NCBI GenBank assembly: GCA_021234155.1
Contig: JAJEKV010000113.1
Location: 1,622,184-1,686,183, forward strand
Length of the DNA: 64,000 bases
Direction of reading: 5' to 3'
DNA from: Isoetes taiwanensis
Taxonomy: Eukaryota > Streptophyta > Lycopodiopsida > Isoetales > Isoetaceae
Notes under the pieces: model-generated
Databases searched by the model: none
Told to the model about the DNA's origin: nothing
What the model saw: only the letters and a program-made list of their open reading frames with translations
Translations under genes and position numbers: made by a program
Shown here: one piece after another, positions 46,392 to 56,959 of the stretch
Layout of the letters: each line of letters begins with the position of its first letter
Numbering within the stretch: the first letter of the stretch is position 1

Positions 46392-46690
46392 ATTGAGTAG
46401 GTCTGTGTTAAACTTAAATGGAACATTTGTCCCTCCCTTCCTTGGGGCAGTTTTATTCTCAAGGGATTGGGGAAAGTGATCTGAATTGAATTTGCTAAAT
46501 CACCAGTAACAATAGCCGAATCCCATGCAGTTATGGACTTGTTGTAAAGATAGAATCTATCCAATAGGCAGTAAGTCCTTTGCTCCCCTTTCTTTTATTA
46601 CTCCATGAGTACATATTCGATGATGAGGGGGGGACATAGGAAAAGTGTAGCATGAGATCCTGCCATGCTTCCCTTTCTTTTTTTGTCATG

Positions 46691-47590
46691 TTCATTTATT
46701 TCCCCAATTTCTGATCACCATAACATGATACATCATAATATAACATCAACAAGGGGAAATCCTACCCATGGCTCAGACTCAGGGATGGACTGATGCTTGA
46801 GGTCTTCAGAGGTCAATGCAGACAGAGTTCATGGCAATGGATTTGGCTGGCATAGAACATGGTCGTTGGGTAGTCCACTCCATCCACCCCTTCTGTGCAT
46901 ACTTTGCAGATAGGCTGATAAGTTTTGGGATCGGACCATAGCCTGCCAGGGGCATAGCTAAAGGGGTTACTCCTGGGTTGCATCTCCCTAATCCCAATGA
47001 GGCAGGAGGAGATCACTCTCTTCTCCAGAGGATACATGCAAATGACAGGTTGACTAGAGAGCCACTGCTCGACTACGACTTCAACCCCATTGAAGGTGGC
47101 CTCATCACCCAAGAGGTAGCCCATACCAGAGCCACACGCAGTGCATAAGGTATTAGGCCTAATCCACAATGTTCACTGGTAGGCTTTACACACCAGAGGG
47201 AGCAGCTGCCACAAGTTCCCCATTGTCAGCCTGTATAGCCCCTCAACCCACAGTGCAGGCGGGCTCTTATGCACAGGCCGCATTAATTGGGAATTAATGT
47301 GGCTAATCTAGGAACATCAACTAAGAAGGCTTTGGGTCTCTACCCCCCTTCCCAATACACAAGAGGTGCGCACAGAGTAATCCTAAATACTGAGAAATAT
47401 CTAATCTATCTAATCTAAACACACTAGATTAGGTTCATTTGTTAGAGGGCTGAGATCTTGGGATCTAGAGGTCCTCTAAAGCTAAGAAGGGATGCAAACT
47501 CGGCTTAATGCCAATCCTGAAGTTGGCATTGCATCACAGATCATCTACATACTGGATCCTTGGTTGGCTCCCATTCCCCTGAGGCATCCA
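46691..47590. other. Unassigned flank of the LINE
   Basis: Apart from the open frame at 46813-47169 nothing is recognised. Confidence 0.35.
46813..47169 (-). CDS. Hypothetical ORF, 118 codons
   Basis: Uninterrupted minus-strand frame. It has a CTAC pair near the N-terminus (NTLCTACGSGMGYLLGDEAT) and CKVC near the C-terminus (DPKTYQPICKVCTEGVDG), with WLSSQPVICMYPLEKRVISS between them. Spacing of the cysteine pairs would allow a zinc site. Composition is protein-like but the family is unknown. No promoter or splice evidence. Confidence 0.3.
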   Translation of the reverse strand: MWIRPNTLCTACGSGMGYLLGDEATFNGVEVVVEQWLSSQPVICMYPLEKRVISSCLIGIREMQPRSNPFSYAPGRLWSDPKTYQPICKVCTEGVDGVDYPTTMFYASQIHCHELCLH

Positions 47591-47796
47591 TCATGCCGAG
47601 ATGCTTGAGAGATGTCGAGATCGAGGGAGCAAGTGCAGAATGCAAGCTCCACTGTCCGGAACTGCCGCAATGTGTGCTCCTGAGACTCGAATCCGAAAAG
47701 GAAAACTTTTACGGTTCCAGCCCCTTTTAGCCCACGAATCTAGGGCGAGGGTGTGGGGCCCAATGGCTGGTTTCCATGTGGCACTAGGGCTTATAT

Positions 47797-47837
47797 TAGA
47801 ACGATTTTTTATCGTCCACTGAGACCAATCGGCCTAT
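47797..47837 (-). mobile_element. Retroposon 3' terminus (hairpin plus GGACGATAAAA)
   Basis: Minus sense GGCC-GATT-GGTC, then TCAGTGGACGATAAAAAAT. It matches the 3' ends at 27508-27625 and 36797-36840 and lies directly next to a long inverted repeat. Confidence 0.45.
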
Positions 47838-47880
47838 GTCAATATCCTATAGACCAATCGGCCTATAGGATATTGACATA
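47835..47880. repeat. Perfect 18-bp inverted repeat
   Basis: Arms TATGTCAATATCCTATAG (47835-47852) and its exact complement (47863-47880) around a 10-base loop 'accaatcggc'. The loop plus start of the right arm repeats 'accaatcggcctat' found at 47824-47837. Confidence 0.9.
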
Positions 47881-50615
47881 TCCTATAGATATGTGCAATA
47901 TAATGGGTCTAATGGTTGTACCTCATGGTACAACTCTAACTAGGTCAAGTATCGACATGTACTAGTGACGTGGTAGTATAATATAGGTATTCATACCGTA
48001 TATTTTCTTGGAACGTCACATTCTCCCCACCTTGAGCCGATGCTGTCTGCAGCATCGCGAGTCTCCCCGCCTTGGAAACTTGCATGATCTCTGCTAGACT
48101 AAATTTACATGTATGCAATTATTATACAATTACCTTAGGGTAATATTAGATGGTTACTATTATATCATAAATTTTATCACAACATCTACTTTAATTATCA
48201 AACCTCTAAGATATGCCTTAGTACAATTATTGAGGTAATAACTCTAATTTAGACAATATTTTGATTCTATATCATATATCTAAGGTTTTCATCATCCGGT
48301 CCAAGTATTACGCATGCGACTCAATTTGCCATTTGGTAATGTATCAACCTTCCAAGTATATACTTACAGTTGCTATACTTAAAATAAGACAATAAAATGA
48401 CTATATTTACAAGGACTTTCAAGGTCATTCACATGTCATTGGGGGAGTATACATCCGCAGGAAGGTTTAATTAACATTTTATTTACGCAATATCATTACT
48501 ATCTAATCTATATTTTTACGATATATCTACCCAATGCAACTCTGTACAATTATTATTACCGGCTTTAACTTATCTCAACAAGACATATTAAGGGTTATAA
48601 GACATCTGCTCATGTGGGGTGCTCCCAATTGCCCCCCCACATAAATTTACTTGAATTGTACAATTTATGTGGTTTAAGGGATCCACTTCCCTAAGTTAAT
48701 CTCCTAGGAGCTAGACTACTAGCTTATTCCTAGGTACGAATGCATGCAATCGACCACAACTGAAGGAAATTATGCTTTTCCCACGTGGCCTATGACTTTA
48801 TGCGTCCCATCCTGCTTATTTAATTATGCCCTTCTAGACTGCTTACACATGTTACCTAACGACGTGAGGAATTGCAAAATTCCTTTCATGCATCCTAGGA
48901 CAATAAACGAAGTGAATGCGATCTCTCCACCTTGGCTCACGCGTGTCCTAACGCTAAACACACTCCCCTATTAAGCCAGCATCGACCAACTGGGTGGTGA
49001 CTCAACCCCCTAAGGTGCAGGTAGCTTCACTCATAAGATTGATCCCCCACTTTTTTTATAATCAAAGTGGCCCTGCTTCCCTCCATGACGTTGTATACAG
49101 CATCATAGCTCTCCCCACCTTAAGAGATTAAATGTTTCTTACTTATTACATCATTTTATTAGCCTTGGCTAAACCTAACTTACTGACCTGTCATGATGAA
49201 TGGAGCCATCATGTTTAGCTAACCGTTCATACATTTATAGGTTACTAAGTTATTTAGAATAACTCTAGGTTTTATTGTTATGACATTTCCTTTGGTCTTC
49301 CAGGACCATGCAATTAAATATACTTCTTGTTTTAAATGCACCTATATATATTTTAATCTCATATTCTAGAGATTCCCCCTTTCTTTGTTATTAAACTCTT
49401 GAAATACTCCCACCAATTGAGTTGATATCATCATAACAAGTTGGTCAGACTTGTTAGTTTACTTCTTTTCATTCGGTTGGATTATTCCTTGGATTTACTA
49501 GCTTTATACCTGGTCAACATTATCCTCATAATGATTCCTTCTTAGCGAGGTGAACAAGCTCACAAAGTGGTTGCTGTTAACGATCATATATAAGTTAGTT
49601 ACTCCTGTGCATTTCCTTCCCAATCTTGACACTGAGTTCAACCTTGGGCGATCGTTTTATGAAGAATATCCAGAAATGTCTACCAATACCATCATGGACG
49701 TTATCATCCATATGCTTATACTACTCGATTCTATGACCTTAGGTGCCCGAGCTTGCTAGGAACTCGGTCAACACCACATTAGCATACCTTATGAATTATT
49801 AAAGTAGTTTTAAGGAACCACCCTTTCTTTTTTATCTATAATTATGAGCTAAAATGAATGCAAGACTAATCTCCCGATATAGAAAGAGGATGCTTCTTCC
49901 ATCGTGGCCGTGGAGACAGTGCCCTATCATGTCTAGGATGATGTCTAATGCCTACACATCTAGTTACTTTCGGCTTGGAGGATGGCTTTTCCTCGTGGTG
50001 GCCATAGACTATAGGTGATTCCTTATTATGCATGATCCTATATGACCTTTTTTCTCTCAATGGTGTTTATTTCCGTCTCATCAGAATTTGAGTTAAATCT
50101 ACCTTCCACTCATTATCGAGTCTGCTCGCAGCGACAAGTTTACAGTCTTCAAGTTGCTCGAGAATCCAAACTTCTTGAAGGTGCGGTCCTCCTCAATGTA
50201 GAGGTCGACTTTCTTCATTAGGGGTCTTCCATTGCTGATGGCTTTGATGACGTATTTGACGACTTGGGATCTTCTATGTCATTCCTGAAAGCCTGAAGGT
50301 GATGCTGTTGAAAATGATCCTTCATATTATACTATTCATATTAGCACCTAAAGGGTGACTCTGGATCCGATGTTGTTGTTTGTCGACTCCATCAGCATCC
50401 CCCGTGATGAGTTCTCCTCTTGTTGGTATCATGTTGCGAGGAGAGTGTCGAGGGTGTTGATTGCATCATACATAATGCATCTCTATCTTCTGGCCTGCTA
50501 CACTATGGGAGGGAGGGTATAACAAAGGGAATATATATGCAAGGTTTATAGCTTGCACAATTACAAATACTACTAAGGCTATTAGGTCCCTTGGTGCCTA
50601 CCCTCGAGGTATACG
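47881..50615. other. Unassigned AT-rich region
   Basis: No confident gene. There is an 11-bp inverted repeat (CCACATAAATT) at 48637-48672. On the minus strand near 50225-50105 a gene-like stretch reads NGRPLMKKVDLYIEEDRTFK and then KFGFSSNLKTVNLSLRADS, with no family recognised. Phrases such as 'cattctccccacctt' suggest an old LTR element. Confidence 0.35.
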
Positions 50616-50620
50616 CATAC
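50616..50620. repeat. Target-site duplication CATAC, left copy
   Basis: CATAC directly before the left LTR, identical to 55759-55763 directly after the right LTR. Confidence 0.9.
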
Positions 50621-50745
50621 TGTCGAGCCCCGCTCGCATCCCGAGGAAAAGGTAGCGCTGTGAAAGAGACACCAAGAGAACTAGAACGAAAAATCAAACT
50701 TTATTGCACTTGCTTTGGTTGGAAAACCCCCAACCGTGGTTCACA

Positions 50746-50754
50746 TATTTATAG
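50746..50754 (-). promoter_or_regulatory. LTR TATA box (left LTR)
   Basis: CTATAAATA on the minus strand, about 125 bases before the end of the LTR and 41 bases before AATAAA. The same arrangement is at 54206-54214 and 54159-54164 in the other LTR. Confidence 0.65.
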
Positions 50755-50970
50755 TCCCAACTACCCCTTCGCCACATCATCGCCACGTCATCGAACCCCT
50801 TGGATTTCATATGCCACCTAGGCGGATCGCCAACATGACGCCTACTGCATCACTACTGCATCATTCACCCTGCCACGTCATCAATCCTTGCCACCTCATC
50901 TTGCCACGTCATCAAGCAAAAAAAAGTGTGATTTTGTGGTTCTCAATCCTTTGGCAAAAGGTCTTGGAAT

Positions 50971-51033
50971 GGAATTGAACCTTGCACCTATCCATTAGGA
51001 GATAGAGGTCTTGCCAACTCGGCTACCCATCAT
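50971..51033 (-). promoter_or_regulatory. tRNA-like A/B boxes inside U3 (left LTR)
   Basis: On the minus strand TAGCCGAGTTGG (51025-51014) fits a pol III A box and GGTTCAATTCC (50981-50971) fits the B box, 32 bases apart as in tRNA genes. The sequence begins GATGGGTAGCC and has a weak anticodon-like stem, but no closed acceptor stem, so it is a tRNA-derived remnant such as a SINE head rather than a tRNA gene. The right LTR has the same at 54433-54487. Confidence 0.5.
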
Positions 51034-52315
51034 GGTTTTAAAATAGTTAGACTTTTTTCTTTCTTAAGAGTTTTATTTTTTTCCTTAATTTTGTTCTTTC
51101 TTCTTCTGTGTTTTGCGTTTTGCAGCAGAAGATCGGCCCTTCTGTCTTTGGGATCGAATCTTGCAGAGATGGCTTCGGCTTCTTCCCAATCAACTCCTGA
51201 CGGTCTTCTAACATAATTTTTTGCATGGCCATGGCCTGATGTTGGCCTGATCCATGCATGGTTTTTCCAGAACCGGCCCTGGCAGACCTTAATCACAATT
51301 GGGTCTCCGTATCCTTCATCGATTTGTCAAATCCGGCACCTACAGCTGCAATCTTTCCTGATGCCAAGGTCTTTAGCCCGATTCCTTTCTCAGATCCGAC
51401 CTCGGGGGACTTATTCTTCCAGGGTGCCCAATCCGACCGTTTCTTATAAAGATCTACAGATTTCTGCTGATGACAGGGTTCTGTGGTCCGGTTCTCTCCA
51501 AATCTCTCTTTCTTGCAAGCTATTTCTGGAACAATCCACGCTTTTCCTTGAAAATTCCTTGCCTGAATCGCCCCTTTGGTCGCGACCGTCCATGGCATTG
51601 TTCTGTTTTGTTTGTAACTTGCCCCTTGTTAACAATTGTTAACAATTTTGCTTTCTTCTTTTCCTTTTATTATTTTTCAATGGTTTCTTTTCCACTTGTC
51701 TGGCCCCTTCATGTTTTTCTCATTCACCCTTTCTTGCTCGTGTCTTGTTCTTTGTCACTGGCCATAGCTTTAATTCCCGAGCTTTCCCTAAGCACTTATT
51801 TCCCTTTGGAACTTCGTGACCCGATATCTTTTCCCAAATTTTCCCTTTATCATTGCTCTCTTGCATCCCTTGCGTCCCTTGCAGTCTTCTTTCTCCTTTT
51901 CGGTTTTAATTTTCTTTTTACCTTGCCCATAAGGCTACAACAATCCTTTTTCCTTCTTCCATGGTTATCTCTACTTCCATGGTTCTTCCAAAGGTTTTTT
52001 CCCTTTAATTCTCGTGACTTGACCCCTTTTCCTTGAGGCCTTTATTCTGTCACGTTATCTCCATTTACCACCATAGGTATTTTTCTTCTATGGGGCTCTT
52101 CTCACGACAACCCTGTTGCTATATCATTCCTTCCCATGTTTTTCTCATGGGTAATTCTTCTCGTAGCATATCTCTCAGGCTACTTGCTTCCTTTTTCCAT
52201 ATTTGCCTAGCTTTCTTCACCAAGCTAGCATGATTCCCCGAGCTATATTCTTATTATTATGCTTTTTGCAGATTTTTGCCTCGATTTGGCAGACGACATT
52301 ATTGGGGAGGAAAAT

Positions 52316-52334
52316 GTTCCTCGTCCCGAGGAAC
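52316..52334. repeat. Perfect 8-bp hairpin beside the 3' LTR
   Basis: GTTCCTCG-TCC-CGAGGAAC, 18 bases from the LTR edge where a polypurine tract would be expected. Confidence 0.8.
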
Positions 52335-52350
52335 TCAAGGTTTTTGAAAC

Positions 52351-53787
52351 TTACCCGGGATCCCATATCTTCGAGCTAGATGTTGGCCTTGTTTCCAAAT
52401 TCCTTATTTCCACTTTTGCGCACGCATCCCGTCGCGTATCTGAGTCGACTTTTATTGCATTCAATATCTTTTCTAGTTTACCTTCAATGGCCAAATTATT
52501 GTTGGCTATAATTGCGTCTTCTCGCTCCTCCTCTTTGATATCATATGGCATTTCAAGTTGCAAGATAATCTGGTATAGTGAGTTCTTCACCACTTGTTCG
52601 TTGATGTTCTTTAGTACTTCCAAATCTTTTTGCTTCAAGGCATTCACTTTATCCTTGTGAGCTTTAAAAGCCTCTAGAGATAATGCTCTAGATTCAATTC
52701 CTTTCTTGTGTCTTGCTTGCTCTTTGTTCTCTCTCACTAAATTGTCATCCTTTGCCTTTCTTTGCAAAACCCTCTTCTCGCTTTGCTTGCCATCCTTTGT
52801 TTCACTAACCTTCTCATCTCGGTCCTCCATCTTGTTTAATTTCTCGTTGCACACAATACTAAGAACTCCTTCCTTTTTTTTTGAATTCAATTGCTTCTTT
52901 TCCATGTCTAACCATTCTTCCTCTTGTTTTTCGCAATTCTTATGCATCAATTTCGTATGGTAGTCCTCATCGTATTTTTCCGTCTCAGTTTGTTCGCTCT
53001 TGTGCGTTGATCTGCTCTCTTCATCAACTACTTTGCATATGTCCTTCTCTTCTTGGCAATCTCTTATGGCTATATCAATTTTATTGCTCGCATCAGCCCG
53101 ATTTGGCTTGTCGACCAGCTTCTCGTGAACTGGATGTTGCTCTATTAGGACGGCCTTAGTCACGTGTTGTATGGGCTCCAAATGTTGAAAATCGGCGGCC
53201 TTTTGTTCTTCCCTCTTTTCAGGCCCGGAATCTCCAATCGAACTCTCCTCAAGCGATTTTGAGGCTGCATGCGTAGCTTTATGGTAACGGCAGGTCAACA
53301 AGTCAGCCTCTTCATCCAATACTTCTAATTCTTGCCATGTAAGAAAAATGAGTTGCTGACACTCCACGCAAAATCGTATTGTCTCCTCATTGTCCAAATT
53401 TGTGAGTATCTGCTTTTGAATCATCTCGTCTTCTTGGGTATTGCAGGTCCCACAATGTGAATGGTACACAAATTCTACTGGGCAATATTTTGCAATATGT
53501 CCGTACTGGTGACATCTCCAACATTGTACAAATTTTCTTTGTTGCATGATAGACATCGTTTGTTGCATCTCGAGCACTTTCCCAGACAACTATCTAAGCA
53601 CGTCTTCTTTGAACTTATTTATGACCACTTCTGGTATTGAAACTTCCATGGATACTGTTGACCTTTGAGGATGCACTAATGCTGCAGTTCCATGGGTTGC
53701 TACTGCTGCTGCGACTTGATGAAGATGGACTTGATCCACAATCAAGCCTCGTTGCATAAGAGCAAAGTAATCAACTTGTCCACTCAT
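52351..53787 (-). CDS. Gag-like protein with CCHC knuckle and C4 motif, amber-interrupted
   Basis: One frame of 478 codons on the minus strand, split by TAG at 53592-53590; the downstream part starts at TTG, not ATG, so the two halves belong together. The first 65 residues (MSGQVDYFALMQRGLIVDQV ...) show no capsid domain. Numbering from 53589, CWRCHQYGHIAKYC is a retroviral-type C-x2-C-x4-H-x4-C knuckle (23-36). It is followed by CGTC (46-49) and CVEC (74-77), a likely second zinc site unusual for gag. The rest is a long Lys/Glu-rich, coiled-coil-like tail (KAKDDNLVRENKEQARHKKG) ending KIWDPG. It probably binds RNA for packaging or dimerisation by a helper element. Stop readthrough, a sequencing error or decay could explain the amber codon. 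Confidence 0.7.
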
Positions 53788-54055
53788 AATTCCCTTCTCT
53801 CGAAACTTGTCAATGGCTCTAATGTTTCTTTTGCACTTTGTTCATGGTGCAATTTAATTTAATTTATTCTCTTTCCTTGTCGACACTGCCTGGTAACAAT
53901 TCTCTTGTGCTCTTCCTTGGATTCCGTTCCTCGCACGTACATACATCGATGGAGGGAGTTGGCCCGGCTCTTTCTTTGGCCGTGGCTTGGCTCCCCTTCT
54001 CTATCTGATGTTGTCGGCTTTCTTGAACAGATCTCCTTTCACGAGCACCACGATT

Positions 54056-54076
54056 GATTTCCCGGCCAGTGCACCA
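54056..54076 (-). promoter_or_regulatory. Primer-binding site, tRNA-Gly-like
   Basis: Minus sense TGGTGCACTGGCCGGGAA followed by ATC, six bases inside the LTR end (54083). It matches the complement of a plant tRNA-Gly(GCC) 3' end (TGGTGCACCAGCCGGGAATC) except for two adjacent substitutions and one extra A. It sets the element's orientation as minus. The tRNA sequence is from memory of plant tRNAs. Confidence 0.65.
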
Positions 54077-54082
54077 CTTTTA

Positions 54083-55758
54083 TGTCGAGCCCATTTCATG
54101 GCAGAAAAAAAGGTGGCGTGAAAGAGACACCAAAGAGAACTAGAGCGAAAAATCAAACTTTATTGCACTTGCTTTGGTTGGGAAAACCCCAATGCGTGGT
54201 TCACATATTTATAGTCCCAACTACCCCTTAGCCACATCATCATGCCCGTCATGTCAGAACCCTTGGTTTCATATGCCACCTAGGCGGATCGCCAACATGG
54301 CCCCCTCTTTGCATCACTCTTGCATCATTCACCTGCCCACGTCATCAATCCTTGCCACCTCATCTTGCCACGTCATCAAGCAAAAAAGTGTGATTTTGTG
54401 GTTCTCAATCCTTTGGCAAAAGGTCTTGGAATGGAATTGAACCTTGCACCTATCCATTAGGAGATAGAGGTCTTGCCAACTCGGCTACCCATCATGGTTT
54501 TAAAATAGTTAGACTTTTTTCTTTCTTAAGAGTTTTATTTTTTTCCTTAATTTTGTTCTTTTCTTCTTACGTGTTTTTTCGTTTTGCGGCAGAAGATCGG
54601 CCCTTCTGTCTTTGGGATCGAATCTTGCGGAGATGGCTTCGGCTTCTTCCCAATCAACTCGGACGGTCTTCTAACATAATTTTTTGCATGGCCATGGCCT
54701 GATGTTGGCCTGATCCATGCATGGTTTTCGAAACCGGCCCTGGCGGACCTTAATCACAATTGGGTCTCCGTATCCTTCATCGATTTGTCAAATCCGGCAC
54801 CTACGGCTGCAATCTTTCACGATGCCAAGGTCTTTAGCCCGATTCCTTTCTCGAGATCCGACCTCGGGGGACTTATTCTTCGGGGTGCCCAATCCGACCG
54901 TTTCTTATAAAGATCTACAGATTTCTGGCGATGGCGGGGTTACGTGGTCGGTTCTCTCAAATCTCTCTTTCTTGCAAGCTATTTCTGGAACAATCCACGC
55001 TTTTCCTTGAAAATTCCTTGCCTGAATATCCCCCTTTGGTTAGCGACCCGTCCATGGCATTGTTCTGTTTTGTTTGTAACTTGCCCCTTGTTAACAATTG
55101 TTAACAATTTTGCTTTCTTCTTTTCCTTTTATTATTTTTCAATGGTTTCTTTTCCACTTGTCTGGCCCCTTCATGTTTTTCTCATTCACCCTTTCTTGCT
55201 CGTGTCTTGTTCTTTGTCACTGGCCATAGCTTTAATTCCCGAGCTTTCCCTAAGCACTTATTTCCCTTTGGAACCGTGACCGATATCTTTTCCCAAATTT
55301 TCCCTTTATCATTTGCTCTCTTGCATCCCTTGCGTCCCTTGCAGTCTTCTTTCTCCTTTTCGGTTTTAATTTTCTTTTTACCTTGCCCATAAGGCTACAA
55401 CAATCCTTTTTCCTTCTTCCATGGTTATCTCTACTTCCATGGTTCTTCCAAAGGTTTTTTCCCTTTAATTCTCGTGACTTGACCCCTTTTCCTTGAGGCC
55501 TTTATTCTGTCACGTTATCTCCATTTACCACCATAGGTATTTTTCTTCTATGGGGCTCTTCTCACGACAACCCTGTTGCTATATCATTCCTTCCCATTTT
55601 TTTCTCATGGGTATTTCTTCTCGTAGCATATCTCTCAGGCTACTTGCTTCCTTTTTCCATATTTGCCTAGCTTTCTTCACCAAGCTAGCATGATTCCCCG
55701 AGCTATATTCTTATTATTATGCTTTTTGCAGATTTTTGCCTCGATTTGGCAGACGACA
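54083..55758 (-). repeat. LTR, right copy (5' LTR of a minus-strand element)
   Basis: 1676 bp, TGTCGAGCCC ... CAGACGACA as written. TATA at 54214-54206 and AATAAA at 54164-54159 (minus). As the 5' LTR in minus sense it supplies the promoter. Long open frames on the plus strand of either LTR are antisense and not conserved between the copies. Confidence 0.92.
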
Positions 55759-55763
55759 CATAC
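55759..55763. repeat. Target-site duplication CATAC, right copy
   Basis: Identical to 50616-50620. Confidence 0.9.
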
Positions 55764-56959
55764 TCTATAGCAGCGTTATTGATGTTCCTCCTAGTGCGCT
55801 GGGAGTTGAAGATGTATCTTCTCCTATTCGTATGTCTTGGTGTTGGACTAGCAGCCTTGAACCTGAAGAAGTGGTTGGAGTAGAAACGTTTCTGGATCTC
55901 TAGTCGTTCTTTCTTCGTACTTGTTTGTTTGTTCGAATTAGGAACGATGAATCTTGATTTTGAACTATAATTTTGCTTCTTTATCCCATCCTTTGGCAGT
56001 CGAGTTGATGGAGTTTCTTGACAAGAGAGGCCCTCATCCCCCAAAGTAATGTTTTTGTCATTGAATTTCATCTATAGCTGCCTTAAAAGGTTCTAACTTA
56101 AGTATACGGTTAAGGTACTCTCAAATGGTACAAGAAATCAGTCAAACATTACTTAATTAGTTCTACTCCTTTAGATTAGTATCCACCCCATCCTTTGCTT
56201 GCTTCTTCGTACTTGTTGCATATTCCTCGTTGTGGCTGACTTCGAGGTTGATTGAGATGCTGCTACTATAGTCAGAGTAACCTTCATATCCGCTTCAAGC
56301 TCGTCATTCGAATTCGCGAAGAGTGTTCCTCGATGTGACCCCCTTGACTGGAAAATGCTCTTATTTGAATATCTTACTCGAAATGCAGAACGCATTGACT
56401 ACTCGACGTATTTTGTATAGTACTTGTAAGGACGTCTAAAATCCTACCATAGCATTGTTGCCATGACGCCAACATAATGACACAAAAGTGCCACTAACGA
56501 ATGTTGTATGCTCCCATTTTGTTTTGATGATTGTATAGAGTAGTGTTTTTTCTTTTAAATATGGTTGTATCCCATTGTAAAGACATCAAAATAGCTTTAT
56601 CACATTCTATAGATACTTAAGGCATAGTTATGGCACAGATAAGAATTCAAAACCTTCACCTATATACTCCCTGACTATGTGGAATTGGTAACTCTATGGT
56701 TTCTAAGTAGGCGATCTGTGTGAGATTCAAAAATTAAGATTATTGATAGAGGGGCAAAAAGGCTTATTCATTAAGTTCATATAGTTGGCAAATGTGGTAG
56801 AAGATGAAAGGCTTCTCCACAAAAATTTGGCCGAATTGATCTCATTATTTTCTTGAAGGGAAACCTACTATGTATAGTGGCAATTTTTCAAAAATTCAAA
56901 AATATAGCAATTTTTAGATAAATAGCCACTAAAATCAACAACTTCTTTGCATATGTTCA

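Larger units (their letters stand above)
42797..46690 (-). mobile_element. Young 5'-truncated LINE with 35-nt A tail
   Basis: Minus-strand plant L1-type LINE ending in a pure A tail (35 T at 42797-42831). From 5' to 3': endonuclease C-terminal remains near 46690-46480 (MYSWSNKR, LLDRFYLYNKS, SDHFPQ, in shifted frames), a coiled linker, the RT with YADD, a zf-RVT-like end, then a second small frame (43426-43019) and about 190 bases of 3'UTR. The endonuclease part also occurs near 62330 (MLDRFYIHNSLV), so this family is related to the LINE at 55857-64000. The long A tail and open RT suggest recent insertion. No target duplication was seen. Confidence 0.85.
50621..52298 (-). repeat. LTR, left copy (3' LTR of a minus-strand element)
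   Basis: 1678 bp, starting TGTCGAGCCC and ending CAGACGACA as written, so TG...CA in either sense. In minus sense the U3 is about 1.55 kb. A TATA box CTATAAATA lies at 50754-50746 and AATAAA at 50705-50700, leaving a short R and about 80 bases of U5. Near identical to 54083-55758 apart from scattered small differences, many at CTG/CAG sites. Confidence 0.92.
50621..55758 (-). mobile_element. Complete GAG-only LTR retrotransposon (TR-GAG-like)
   Basis: 5138-bp element: two LTRs of 1678 and 1676 bp, an internal region of 1784 bp and a CATAC duplication at both ends. The primer site (54076-54056), LTR TATA and AATAAA and the coding frame all agree on minus orientation. The only coding frame is gag-like (53787-52351). 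There is no protease, RT, RNase H or integrase, so it must depend on a partner element. Next to the 3' LTR is a palindrome GTTCCTCG-GGA-CGAGGAAC, similar to the end of pol in many Ty3/gypsy elements; this suggests descent from a gypsy element by internal deletion. No polypurine tract is obvious. Confidence 0.88.

Noticed and set aside
50971-51033. Functional tRNA gene
   Set aside because: A and B boxes are good, but there is no matching acceptor stem or clear anticodon arm.
51470-52036. 188-codon hydrophobic open frame on the plus strand
   Set aside because: It lies antisense in the U3 of a minus-strand LTR, is pyrimidine-driven, and is not kept in the other LTR.
52706-53159. Plus-strand frames of 85-92 codons
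   Set aside because: Antisense to the gag-like frame.
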